NCBI GenBank assembly: GCA_012064385.1
Contig: QRDG01001376.1
Coordinates: 26,744-90,743, forward strand
Direction of reading: 5' to 3'
From: Puccinellia tenuiflora
Taxonomy: Eukaryota > Streptophyta > Magnoliopsida > Poales > Poaceae
Length of the DNA: 64,000 nt
Shown here piece by piece: positions 11,027-21,929 of this stretch (the stretch's first letter is position 1; each line of letters opens with the position of its first letter). Under the pieces are notes generated by a model. It was given only the letters and a program-made list of their open reading frames with translations. It was not told where the DNA came from and did no database searches. Position numbers and translations under genes: made by a program.

Positions 11027-11620
11027 GTATCTCTAGACTGGTCCCACAGAGACCAACACTTAATTTTTCCGCTCAATTTAACCTCACTTGTGTGTACTCG
11101 GGAAGGATTTTCCGGTTGGTCAACCATCCCAATATTACCCCAGACCAAACAAGCTTAACATCTCGATTCTATCGAGATGAGTTTCTGGAAAAGAAGTTGC
11201 AACATGTTGATATTAGTATTCTATCAATCTATTAAACCCATGCGTCAAGATACCACATACACACCCTCTTAGAAGACGGACGCTTTGTCGATCGACCCCA
11301 ACCCAGTAACTTCCCCTCTTCCCAAATGTCCATGCGTCTAGTGTCGGCACATGCTCCACATGTCCACGCACCTCAGTGCGGACCCATGGCATACATGTCC
11401 GCGCCCTAACCTACACACGCCGGTGTAACCGTGAGGGTTGGCTCCTATAATCCCCCGACCGGCCCCACAGCGGCGACGGTTATCCCTAACAATTCTCTAG
11501 GATGGCAACTCTTTAGAATCTCTAGACTGGTCCCACATATCAACACTTAGTCTTTTATGCGCACTTTGTTCTCACTTGTGGGTACGCGGGAAGGACTTTC
11601 CCGTCGTTCACCCATCCCAA
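11027..11620. repeat. Tandem repeat unit 1 and first part of unit 2 (host of the Helitron)
   Basis: CTCTAGACTGGTCCCAC begins a block at 11030 that recurs at 11517, about 487 bp apart. The blocks stay similar through the CTCACTTGTG, CGGGAAGGA and CATCCCAAT motifs. Unit 1 then continues with AGACCAAACAAGCTTAACAT and CGATTCTATCGAGATGAG; that second part of unit 2 reappears only at 16132-16256, beyond the Helitron. No protein similarity was seen; the type of repeat is unknown. Confidence 0.7.
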
Positions 11621-12752
11621 TCCCCTCAAAACACTAAGCTCCCTGGAAATCCTGTGCTCTCCTTGCTCCCAAGGTTCTCCAATCCACTAGAGACATGTCC
11701 ATCCGTTGTAAGTTGGTGCTTCCTTGCTCGCGGTCAATACCCTATCCGCCAGTCACCAATCCCTGGCGTGTTATTTCTCCCCCAATTCCTTCGTATATGC
11801 TCCTCCCCCAACCGGCCAACCCCTTTCATCCTCCCGCCGCCACCACCGTCCTCCTCCACCCCACCCCTGCCCTACCTGCGCTTTCTCCTCTCCAACCACG
11901 GAACCACCATCATTGTCTTCACACCGTGTCGTGCAGCCTGATGCACTCTCTGCAGACGTCGGGAGACTAGCTGGAGGACGGCGAAAGAGCAGGGTAACCC
12001 GCCTGAGCGCCATGCCGTCGCCGGGAGGAGTAGATGGTGGAGCTCCGCCCGTCCTGTAGCTAGAGGATCAGGCCTCCTCCGCCTCTGCATCTTCACCGAG
12101 GACGTCGTCTATCGGTGCAACAGTATGCCCTCCTCCCCTGAGGTGAGCTGCCGCTAGCCCCGCCCTTCTCCCCTATTAATTTCCCTATTGTCGAGCTAGC
12201 GTTGTTGTCTCTGCTTCTCACTCTGCCTTGGTGGTGAACAGGAGAGGCACATGCCACCGCTGTAGTTGAGCCCGTCATGAACTCAGCTCTACGAGATATC
12301 GCCACATTTGCACCTTACCTAGGTACCCAGACCCAGCTCTTTCTCCTGATTTGCCTTCTCCCCTCCTCCGTTTTAATTTAATCCACATAGCTTCTCAATT
12401 TTTGTCTGTGCAGATGCTTTTCAATCTATGCCTATGAGGTGCTTGATGAAAGTCTAAGCAGACTGAAGAGGAAAATGAAGTTATGTAATATTTATGTTTT
12501 GTCGTCCACACAATATTTTTCTCCTTGAATTTAGTTCCAATCGATTATAACAAGATGTGCAGTCGCTCTTACAATTCTTATTGTTTGTAGCTTCAAATTT
12601 GCTATCATAATTGTTGACAGGAAACCATAATTGTTGATGCAGTAGGAGGACTTGTGGATCAATTTGCATCAGTGTACACCTTAATGGACCAACAACGGTG
12701 CCATTTAGATGTAACTTTCAATAACATCTGATGTTTGAATAAATGAAAGCAG

Positions 12753-12831
12753 TGAAGATGCGGATGAGGCGGTGCACCGCTCTGTGAGGCAGCTGGTGCA
12801 GCTGCAGGTCGAGATAAGAGAGAAGGAGCAG
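12753..12831 (+). other. Exon-like segment inside the Helitron
   Basis: It is preceded by a splice-acceptor-like GCAG and followed by GTTCATG. The open frame gives a charged, helical stretch (EDADEAVHRSVRQLVQLQVE, then IREKEQ) that could form a coiled coil. I do not recognise the parent gene. Its GC content contrasts with the flanking AT-rich DNA, which suggests a captured exon. Confidence 0.35.
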
Positions 12832-13799
12832 GTTCATGTACGCATCCGCATAGAGTCCTCCATCCACAACATGCATTGGTCCAAAGACCTAGGCAAAATG
12901 ATGCTCTCCTTTCATTTGGTCATCTTCAGTTCTGTAATCAGATTATCACTCCACCCCTTTCTTGAAGGAAGGTGGCACCCAACAATATGGGAGACCAACG
13001 GGGAAGGTAGGTCAGCCCAGCCATGTCCATGGTGCACCTCTCTTCTCAATTCCCAGATAAGTTCTATTTTGTTCAGGTGCATTTGATTAATTTTCCCTTT
13101 TGGTGTACACTTAATTTCGGTAAAAGTATGATTAATTGTTCACACCAAAATACATATGAGCCTCGGGGTGTGTATGCCCCACAGTTTGCTTAACTTCGTT
13201 TGCATCTTGAAATTTAGAGGTGTGTCGATACCTGGTCATAGTCTTGCACAAATATCGTGTCTTCTGATGTTTCCAAACAATTCGTTGCTACATAAAACCT
13301 TACGATGTACTCATGTATTGTGATAGATATCAGTGATTTTCTTTTAATCGCGCTCCGTGATGTTACTAATTGATCTTATATACTATCTGCGATGTTACTA
13401 AACCTGATTCTGCTAATACAGGCAAAAAAATTGTCATTATGTTTCAGTAGTATGGACCCAATACAGGTAACCCTCTCTTCCACTCATCTCATTTTCATGT
13501 TTGTTTATGCAGCTTCTTCTTTATGATACAAGTGTTTGATAAAAATCCTAACAAGCTGCAAGGGAAGATTATCCCATGAAATATATATACTCGGTTACCT
13601 AATAACTAATTTCCTTTTGTAACATTTATGCTCAGTTGCATACTAAATATATTTTTCCTGAAATTTAGACGCAACTAGAGATGACTTTCCTTTAACATAT
13701 ACTACTTCACTCAATTATGTTACTTCAATGTAATTGTCCCTTCCTCACTTTAAGCTACGTCTGCAAGTGTGTTCATTTTCGATACCCTTTTTCCTGCAG

Positions 13800-13932
13800 T
13801 GGCTGGGAAGGGGAGCAAGACCGTGGCTTGGGGAAATGGCCAGAGCGCGACCCTGCTGCGGCTGCTTCCGGTTCAGAGGACTTGCATGGCGGTGCTGGAC
13901 GGATCCAAGGGCCACATCGGATCCTCCATTTG
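13800..13932 (+). other. Second exon-like segment inside the Helitron
   Basis: A pyrimidine tract and TGCAG precede it and GTGAGG follows. The frame GKGSKTVAWGNGQSATLLRL, then LPVQRTCMAVLDGSKGHIGS, is open across the segment and closes only at the putative donor. The parent gene is not recognised. Captured-exon status is inferred from splice-like borders and from its position in a Helitron. Confidence 0.35.
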
Positions 13933-16131
13933 GTGAGGTCAGGCGGTGAGCATTCTCCAGCTATGCTCACAACATAGTTATGTGTGGTGCATCTCTGGGT
14001 TAGGACACATATTTGTTATGGGAGGCATCTGTGGGTTAGGATATGAAATTGATGTCCAACATATAAGTAATGTAAGGCAACTGACTATTTTTTTCCTTTG
14101 TGTTGTTACTTGGCTTTGCAAGCTACAATATGCCCTAAAATGGGGCCTATAAGGTTAGTTTGATTTGACCATGCTCGATTAAATCCAGCATTATCTGGAG
14201 TAATATACCACCATGATTTTCTAACTTAGCGAGTGAGGTAGAGGATAATAATTTGTACATACATATTTTTCCTTTTATCGTTTGTCAAGCATGGACCAGG
14301 TTTCAATGTTTCATTTCACAACGAGTTAATTTGAAATCCACGTTTGTAGGTAGATAAGATTTTTGCATTTTTTTGGCACTTCTTCAATTACACAACATAA
14401 ATATGAGGTGTAGAAAACAAATAGTAGATTCACAGAACATACGAAAATTAAGGACCCTCTAATGTTTGGTTTACAAGCTTTCCTTTTCTGGCATTTGATC
14501 ATCTGTATGTTTTCGTTTTAACTCAAGAATTATTTTATTTAATTTGATGCTTGATGATATGCTACGGTGTATTCCTTTAGTGTCCGTAGGTGAATATATT
14601 TCTTAAGGATGTATATATTCTCATGGTTTCACCTTTTTCTGATCTATTGAGAAGGATGGGTCAAAATGTCAAGTGATCCCTAGGAAATCCTTCGAATTGT
14701 AAGAGGTCCTTACCGACATGTTTCTACAGCGTGCATTACCAAGCGAGTACTTCATTTTATTCCAGACCTTCTTTATCCCCTCCACCTGGTTTTTTTTAAT
14801 TTTTTAGGTTGTATGACTAAGTGGAGATGCTGAACTCCTTTAAGATGATGGCATGCTATTAAGCAGATCATTATAGCTATTTTGGTTCCTGATTCTGTGA
14901 GATGTTAAACAATGATCGTTGCTTTCAAGTAAAGGTGTTGATGTGATATATGTTTCTGAATTTCAATCTCTATTTTTATTTATTGTGGTTATACTTTGCA
15001 GTTTCAAATAAGTAGAAGTCCAATAATATCGAACATTGCAGCTTGGCAATAACTCTATTCAGTAACGGCCTCCATAGTGTTATTTGATTATGTAATTCTC
15101 GAAACTGAATATCTCAATAGATTAAATGGCCGAATGGTCTGTGCCTTTCCCATGCAGTTATGATATAATTAGATGAAGTAGGATTTTGGCACATAAATAC
15201 CACTGAAGTATAATGTGAGGCATTTCTTATTTGGTTCACATATTATTGGCTTTGCTCTCAAGCACGAAACAGTTTGCATATAAATTTGATATCTTCATTT
15301 TCTAAAGTATTTATGATGATATGTTCTCTTCCTTTGGGCTCTTCTTTGGGGATATGATCAGGGGGATTTTGCTATCCATTTTACCTGCACTACCAGTTGT
15401 GGCTGCTATATTAGTCATTGGATAATTATAATTCTTCACGTGCATCCAGAATCGACAGGTTGAGGCTGCACTTCCTGTCACCCGTCGTCTGACCTCAGTT
15501 GATATTGCTTGCCCTCCTTCCTCTTCGTATTAGTATCAACTACCCAACGAGTTGCCTGCCAAATTTAGGTATACTTTGGCTAGGCTCCATTAGCAGTTGG
15601 TCCTTATAGTTGAACGTTTATATGTCTGGCCCTCTTTTGTATTACCTGTTGGCATATATATCATGGTAATATATTATAGGATATGCAGTTTGTGATAACT
15701 AGAATCCTTATATTTAGACCATCTCCTTTTGAATGTTTCATTCGAACAAGTCAATTGAATACAAAACAGAGAAAACGGTAACTCTCAACCGAAGATGAAC
15801 ACCTTTCAGGATGCAATGGCCCATTGTAAATTAACATGCAATGGTCCGTTGTTTTACAGCTGTTGCTCCCTTTCATAGTATTTTGATGATTATTTTTGAT
15901 AATTTGTAATCACTTTTCAGAAGTGTCAACATTAATGACATTTCAGTATTGTAATTATCATGACGTATGAACCGTTGGCTGGTTTTAGTGAGTTGTTTAG
16001 GCTTTACCTTCTATTCCTGTAAGGATGAAAACTCAATGCATGTTGCTACTGAACCACACAAAGAAAAACCTCTGTAACACAAAACTGCTCACTTGCATCC
16101 GGGCGCAGCAAAGCGCGCCTAGCCCTTCTAG

Positions 16132-16256
16132 TATACTCTAGACCAGGCATACTTAACATCTAGATTCTATCGAGATGAGCTTTTAGAAGAAAAAAATTGC
16201 AACTAGGTTATATGATTATTTTGTCAATCCTATTAAGACCATGCACCAGGATGTCA
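16132..16256. repeat. Second part of repeat unit 2
   Basis: The blocks TTAACATCTAGATTCTATCG and GAGATGAG, then TTGCAACTAGGTTATA, parallel 11150-11260 of unit 1. This is the continuation of the block that stops at 11620, displaced by the Helitron. Confidence 0.75.
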
Positions 16257-16427
16257 CATCCTCAGCCGCCGCGCTTCCGACCCATGGCTGGCGCTGTCCA
16301 TCACGACAATGGCAGAGGACAACATCTCGATTCAAGCTGCTCCATGAGCTTGATGGTGACCTCGCATCCTTGTCCGCAGTCTCACCTTCTACTCTGCTCA
16401 TGTGCTCTCAAAGCCTATATGGGGTGG

Positions 16428-17105
16428 GGAGTTACGAACTGGTACGTAGCCGCCACCCGCCAGGGAGAGAGGCGACGGAAGGAGCCAGCTAAAACCCATC
16501 TAGGGTTCCGTCCCTCCGTCGGCGATGCTGCCGGTCCATCCCTCCTCCGGTGGACCTAGGTCCTTGGAGGTGTGGCGGACCACGGCCTCTCGCCGGCGGG
16601 AGGTTTTTCCATCTTTGTTTAGCCTGTTTTCTATGTCTTCTTCGGGATGTTGAGGCGGCGGCTACGTCCTGAAGTCAAAATAAGGTCCTCCCCGCTCTAT
16701 CCTCGCTCCGGTGGTGCATCTGGCACCGACGGAGGGCACGTGGAGTCGTTTGTCCGGCGAATCTCCTCGGATATGGTACGTTTTCGTGTTCGTTGGTGTG
16801 TTTTCAGGTCAGACTTTTCCGATCTATGGTTGTCATCTTTGGCGATGGTTGCTGCTCTGGTGCGCTGGTCCTTTGTGTCCTTAGCACGACGACTTCCCGT
16901 CCGTCTACTACAACAAGCTCTACTACGAGAAGCTTTGCCCGACTCCGGTGATGGAGGGGCGAGGACGGCGGCGTGCCTTCGGCTTGCGCTAGTGTTTGTA
17001 GTCATCGCTTGGTGGTCCAATGACCTATTCGTAATTTTTTATTACTTTAGTCCTCTTTGTACTGCCATTGATGATTATTAATAGATCGGTGAAATTTCGA
17101 AAAAA
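16428..17105 (+). mobile_element. Non-LTR retroposon with poly(A) tail and 17-bp target duplication
   Basis: The same 17 bases, AAGCCTATATGGGGTGG, lie at 16411-16427 and 17106-17122. The insert ends in a short A-run (from 17099), just before the second copy. Its 3' part (around 16900-17090, with GATGATTATTAATAGATCGG before the A-run) resembles the 3' ends of grass LINEs. No reverse-transcriptase or endonuclease frame is present, so it is a 5'-truncated LINE or a LINE-mobilised non-autonomous element of 678 bp. Confidence 0.85.
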
Positions 17106-17306
17106 AAGCCTATATGGGGTGGATCCATTTGTCGTCGCCCTCTTGCAAGCCAAATCGGGGCTCTAATGGCTACTGCAGACGTCGTTAGTATAGTATAGGT
17201 AACACTATGATCTTGCAACGGCCTCTTGCATTGCCCGTTATTTCACTCGCGCGCTCCGCCCCGGTCGTCGTCCACGCCGGCAATCCCGGTTTCAACGGGT
17301 ATATTG

Positions 17307-17353
17307 TGTTATTTTATGGTGATCCAAATCTGGTTATATAAGAGAGAAGGATA
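17307..17353 (+). repeat. First fragment of the copy 2 5' LTR
   Basis: It matches the start of the 3' LTR at 23694 through GAGAGAAGG, then ATA (17351-17353), which is one copy of the CACTA target duplication. Confidence 0.88.
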
Positions 17354-17814
17354 CACTACACCACGACACTGCATTCCCTACAGCTGTGTGTCGGTAATAG
17401 TCACTTTCGCCGACTTACTGTTGGTCGGAAAAACTTATGACAGACTGTTGGATGGGAAAACTGATGTACGCCAACAGACTGTCGGTCAGCAATTCTCCTG
17501 ACTTTGCTGTCGCGCGATCGGTCGGGAATTCACGTATGTCCATCCGATTGTCGGTCGGTAAACAAAGCCGACCGACTACTGGTAACCAATTGGGCTGGCG
17601 GGACTTGGCGCGCGGAGACGAAAAGGGAGCGCGAATATTTGGCCCAACCCGCGAAAAAATTCTATGTGCCCATTACCCTCGCGCCCACCGCCCCCGCGCG
17701 ACCTAATTCCCCATTTCTGCCCCCGCGTGACCTAGCTTTCTCTCTCCCGTCGGTGGCGGCGCCTCGGCGAGTCCTTCTCCGAGCATCCACCCCCTACTGC
17801 CCTTGCGCCCGGCT

Positions 17815-17970
17815 CCGGCGCGCTCTTCCCGACGGCAGCGCGCCCTTCCCGAGGGCGGCGCGCCCTTCTCCAGCGGCGGCGCACCCTCCCAACGGTGGCG
17901 CGTCCTTCCCGACAGCGGCGCGCCCTTCTCTAGCGGCGTCGCGCCCTTCCTTGCGGCAGCGCACCTTCCC
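17815..17970 (+). repeat. GC-rich minisatellite, about 20-22 bp unit
   Basis: About seven imperfect copies of a GCGCGCCCTTCCCGAGGGCG-like unit lie in the GC-rich left part of the CACTA. The repeat is open in more than one frame on both strands, but I see no protein family in it. Confidence 0.75.
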
Positions 17971-19490
17971 GGCAGGAGAACCACACAGCGACAACCAGCG
18001 ACCCCCTTGGCCCCTTGCTCCATTGGCCAGTAAGTCGTACATCACCCCTGTGCGTGCGCCTGTGCATTGGATGTCTTATACTACATGGCAATCCACTTGT
18101 CTGTACCTGATTTGATACATCGATTCAGTTTGTCCTGGTTACAATCGATGGATAGCAAGTCAGAGTACTGCTTTCAGAGGATAATTCCTTTTAGGCTTGT
18201 ACGCTGCACTCCTATTAGCTGGATCGTGATGCAAACTTTAAAGAAAGCAGCTGATTGCCAGGTCGTGAGTATGTGTTGTGTTTTCCCGTGAGATAGGCGT
18301 TGATGCATTTGATGTATGTGCCGGTTTGCCAAGGGCTGCTGAATCGTACGTATGTCATGTGTGTGTGTTGTTTTTTCACTAATTTGAATTGGTATTGATC
18401 CTCGCTTCATATTGGTTGCTTTTATGTAGCGGTTTTTATGCTTTTTGAGTTGCCTTACCTCTGGTGGAATTTGTTTCAGTATTTTCTGTTTGCTTTCTCT
18501 GCAGCAGTTTTAAGTCTTGCCATGTAGAGAGGAGGGGGAGTTTCAGTCTGGGAGCTTCGATTAGGGTGTGCGTTTTCTTCTATCTTGGTAGTCTGTCTTG
18601 TAGAGATGGGGAATCCAGCATGTGTCTGTAAGAACAAAACTTTTGCTTTTTCAATGAAAAGAAGGGCCGTTTAGGCCTTTTTTGCACTTATATTTAGTTC
18701 TTGTTGATTACAAAGGTTGGCCTGTCAATAAAGCTTGTCTTGCTGAATCTGTAAACAATTTATTTAATGTAGGTGATCGTTGAGAAGGCTGGGAAGAGTA
18801 ATATTCCTGAGAAGGCTGGGAAGAGAACGCAGCAATCCCCCCTCCCTGTTTCTCACTGCCTCCTCCACCAGTTGGTGAGTTGACCTGCTACTTCATTTTG
18901 CAATCCTTGTTCTGCCTCTTTGATCTGTTTGGTGAATAGTTGGTTTCATGATATTTTTTTTGAACCACGATAAGACATATTTACTAGTGTTGTTATGCCA
19001 TCCCAGTATGACATAAACGAAGCTCAAGATGACATTAGTAATGTTTTACGTGTGACATTGCCTGATCCATCTACTACCAAATCTGTGAGTGTTGCCGATG
19101 GAGCCATTGGTTCTGCTAGGACAGATATATATAGATGGATTAGTCCTTAAAGCAAGTGATGTTGAAAAAAAGTAAGTGTGTATGATCATCTTAAGTGTTG
19201 TAGTTTCAGCGATTTACTCATATAGCATGTCTTTTGCAGGAGGAAAAATGGCAAGCGCAAGCAGAAAGGGTAATGCTGGTGGTGTCACCATGGAGCAACT
19301 CTATATACATACACAAAGGTCTGAACTGTATTTCTAAAATGTGTAAATTGGAAGCTCAACAAGCCTATTCAGAGGCCGCATGTATGGGAATGTCTGATGC
19401 GTCCTGGAGTATCGTATAGCATGAAGGCGTTTATGGTTTTATAAAGGACATACCGGAACTCCTTAAATTGTTGACTCATGCAACCATCTG

Positions 19491-19592
19491 CTCCCTCTGT
19501 TCCATATTACTTGACTTCTAAATGGATGTATCTAGACACAAAATGAATCTAGAGACATCCATTTAGAAGTCAAGTAATATGGAACGGAGGGA
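19491..19592. mobile_element. Stowaway MITE (Thalos-like), 102 bp
   Basis: The sequence is almost one long hairpin: CTCCCTCTGTTCCATATTAC at the left and its near-perfect inverted copy ending GGAACGGAGGGAG at the right. This is the Tc1/mariner-derived Stowaway signature. The right flank is TA; the left is TG, a one-base decay of the TA duplication. It is nested in the CACTA. Confidence 0.92.
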
Positions 19593-21845
19593 GTAGTATT
19601 TTAGGTGAAGCATTGAAATGTCTACATGTCAATTTGTCATTTGTAATTGTGTGATGTTTAGCCGTTGAGTCATTGTAAGATCTTTTTCTACATACGTGAA
19701 TACGTGATGCATTAATGAGACTGGACGGCCATATACAATGAGCAAGCGAGACTGGGTTCCCTTCAGAGTTATCACGGTATGGTGCAGCTAAAAAGGTACT
19801 AGATTTGGATTAAATTTCCAAATGTTCAGATTCTTAGCTTTTCTAGGATACATGAATCAATGTTAGCAAATAATATTACATGAACCGCTAAGTGCTCTTC
19901 TGTTTTTTTTTTGTGATGTTAGATACAAATTTTATCAATCAAAACATCGCTTTTTTTAGTCTGTCGAGTGGGTTATATCATGTCAATCATCTTATATGGT
20001 ATCATTTCTAAATGTAGGCTGCTGTAATGAGAATTGGGTAGGCATTTACTTTTCTGTTCAGCAAGTTTTAGTGATATTATTGTCTCGTCTAGTGCAATAC
20101 CCATGTAAAAAATGTTTTTGTTGTTCCTTCAGTACCCTGCAGAACAGACAAGTAGAAAAGTTGCTTGACAACTATTTTTTTTCCTTTTTTATCAATTGAA
20201 GGATGCAATTATCTCTGGAATTGAAAGGGGTCTAGCTGCTTGGACATTTTTCCTTGAAGCTATGTTGTGCTATCTTGCCTTTCCGTCGGTTCCAGGCTAG
20301 CGGGCATTCCTCAACTAGCTAGTCTTTTTTTGGATCTAAAAAGGTCGAGTATGTTCAGATTCTGCATTATATGATGAAGTTGGTCAGAAGTATGAAGCCC
20401 ACTTTGATTCTTTCCATGACAAGAAACCCTGAAGCGTGGTGGTCATAGGGTTGCCACTGTTCTTATGTACCTGATAGATGTGAAGATGGGCGGAGAGACT
20501 GATTCCAAATGTTAAGGTATGCCATTATTTCTAAGATTACTTGGCCTTTATTGCACAAAACTTATAGTAATTTGATGCATTCTTCTAGGGAAGACATTTA
20601 CAACACAAGGATTAAACGTGGTATGAGATCTGACCTGGCAGGTAGCCTTCAGCTTCCTGCTTGTCAAAATGATTGTTTTTCACTTTAATATCTGACCTGG
20701 CAGGTAGCCTTCAGCTTCAGCAATGGTGTTATACTATAATAGTGGAAACCACTGTTTTACATAAAAGCTTACCCTAAATCAAGTGTGTACCTCTTCTCTT
20801 GCAGTGAAACCGTGAAAAGGTGGTGTGCTATTGTTCTTCAGCCTCCACGCTAACTCGACATTAGATCCAAGAAATCTCGATGTAAGTTGCCCAGTAGTCA
20901 AGGGTGAGAAGTGGTCTGCCACGAAATGGATCCACGTCTGGTCATTCAACAAACCTCCAGATGTATGAAAACACGCCTTGTTCCGAGGACAAGGAGCTCT
21001 CCCTGGAAGTTTCTCCTTTCTCTAAAGCCAATTACATATTCTTCAATTCATTGATGCTCTTGTTTTCCTTCTTTTTTGAAATCAGATCTGAGTTATAATC
21101 CCTACTATGCATACTATCTTATGTTAGGGTCTTCTTTTATTCTTTGTTGTTAATAACACTCTTAAATTATTTAAGTGCACCCTATATATCTTACCCTGCA
21201 TGTTGATGTCTTCTAAGTTGTCATTTTAATCTTATTGTTTGTACATTTTGTTGTGTGCAGGTGACCTCTTTAGAGATTGTGTCGAAGATGTACTCCACCA
21301 TGTAGCTGGATGTTTTATGTAACTATCACATTAGACATAAACCTTTTAGCTACTATTTTGTAAACTTGCTATGTGGAGTAATCATGTTGAAAACAGAAAC
21401 AGTTTGTATGCTTGATAACACTTGATATTAACATCCATATATTGAGTGTTTGCTTGCTGTGAAATATGTTATGATTGATGTTTGGTTGATGATGTCTGCT
21501 GTCAAATAGCTGAAATATGTTATGATTGTTGGTCGGGAAAGAGTCATATCAGGCCCAAAGCAAAGTTGGTCGGTAAAACCAATGTCGTCAGATTTTAGGT
21601 CAAAAAAAATGTTGGTTGGGAAAATAAAGGTCCGTCGGGAAAGATATGTCGGTCGGGAATGCTTTTGCATTTGTGACAGAAAGTCGGTCGGCAAAGGAAA
21701 GTCGGCCGGGAAAGCTCTTTGCCGACTGGACTTTCGGTGACAGACAGAGTCGGTCGGCAATACTCATTCCCGACCGACCATCAGTCGGCGAAAGCTGTTT
21801 TCCCGACCAATCTGTCTGTAGGGGATTAAGTGTTGTGGTGTAGTG

Positions 21846-21925
21846 ATAACGACGGAGCGAAGCGAGGCCCGTCGCCGGTAGGCTTGGTCCGAAGCGAAGC
21901 GGAGGCGTTAACTCATCAGGGTGCC
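21846..21925 (+). repeat. Second fragment of the copy 2 5' LTR
   Basis: It continues the LTR after the CACTA (AACGACGGAGCGAAGCGAGG onward) and stops at AGGGTGCC, where it fuses to integrase-end sequence. Confidence 0.85.
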
Positions 21926-21929
21926 TCGT

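Larger units (their letters stand above)
11621..16131 (+). mobile_element. Non-autonomous Helitron (4.5 kb) splitting a repeat unit
   Basis: The 3' end carries a GC hairpin (GGGCGC, loop, GCGCGCC at 16100-16119) 9 bases before CTAG (16128-16131), and the 5' end starts TC. It sits exactly between host A and T without target duplication. Removing it joins CCCAA to TATACTCTAGACC, which matches the uninterrupted sibling repeat (CCCAATATTACCCCAGACC at about 11118-11136). No Rep/helicase reading frame is present, so mobilisation would need another Helitron. The interior has AT-rich intron-like DNA with short GC-rich exon-like islands, as in gene-capturing Helitrons. Confidence 0.82.
17354..21845. 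mobile_element. CACTA (En/Spm-type) DNA transposon, non-autonomous, 4.5 kb
   Basis: The left end CACTACACCACGACACTGC and the inverted right end CACTACACCACAACACTTA form terminal inverted repeats starting CACTA. The 3-bp target duplication ATA is present at 17351-17353 and 21846-21848. Both ends carry subterminal repeats built on GTCGGTCGG or its complement (17400-17585 and 21530-21815), expected transposase-binding sites. No intact TNP2-type transposase is visible. Short exon-like pieces (for example 19013-19110, open frame DINEAQDDISNVLRVTLPDP, and 19240-19318) and a GC minisatellite lie inside. It is inserted in the copia copy 2 LTR, so it is younger than that element. Confidence 0.92.
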
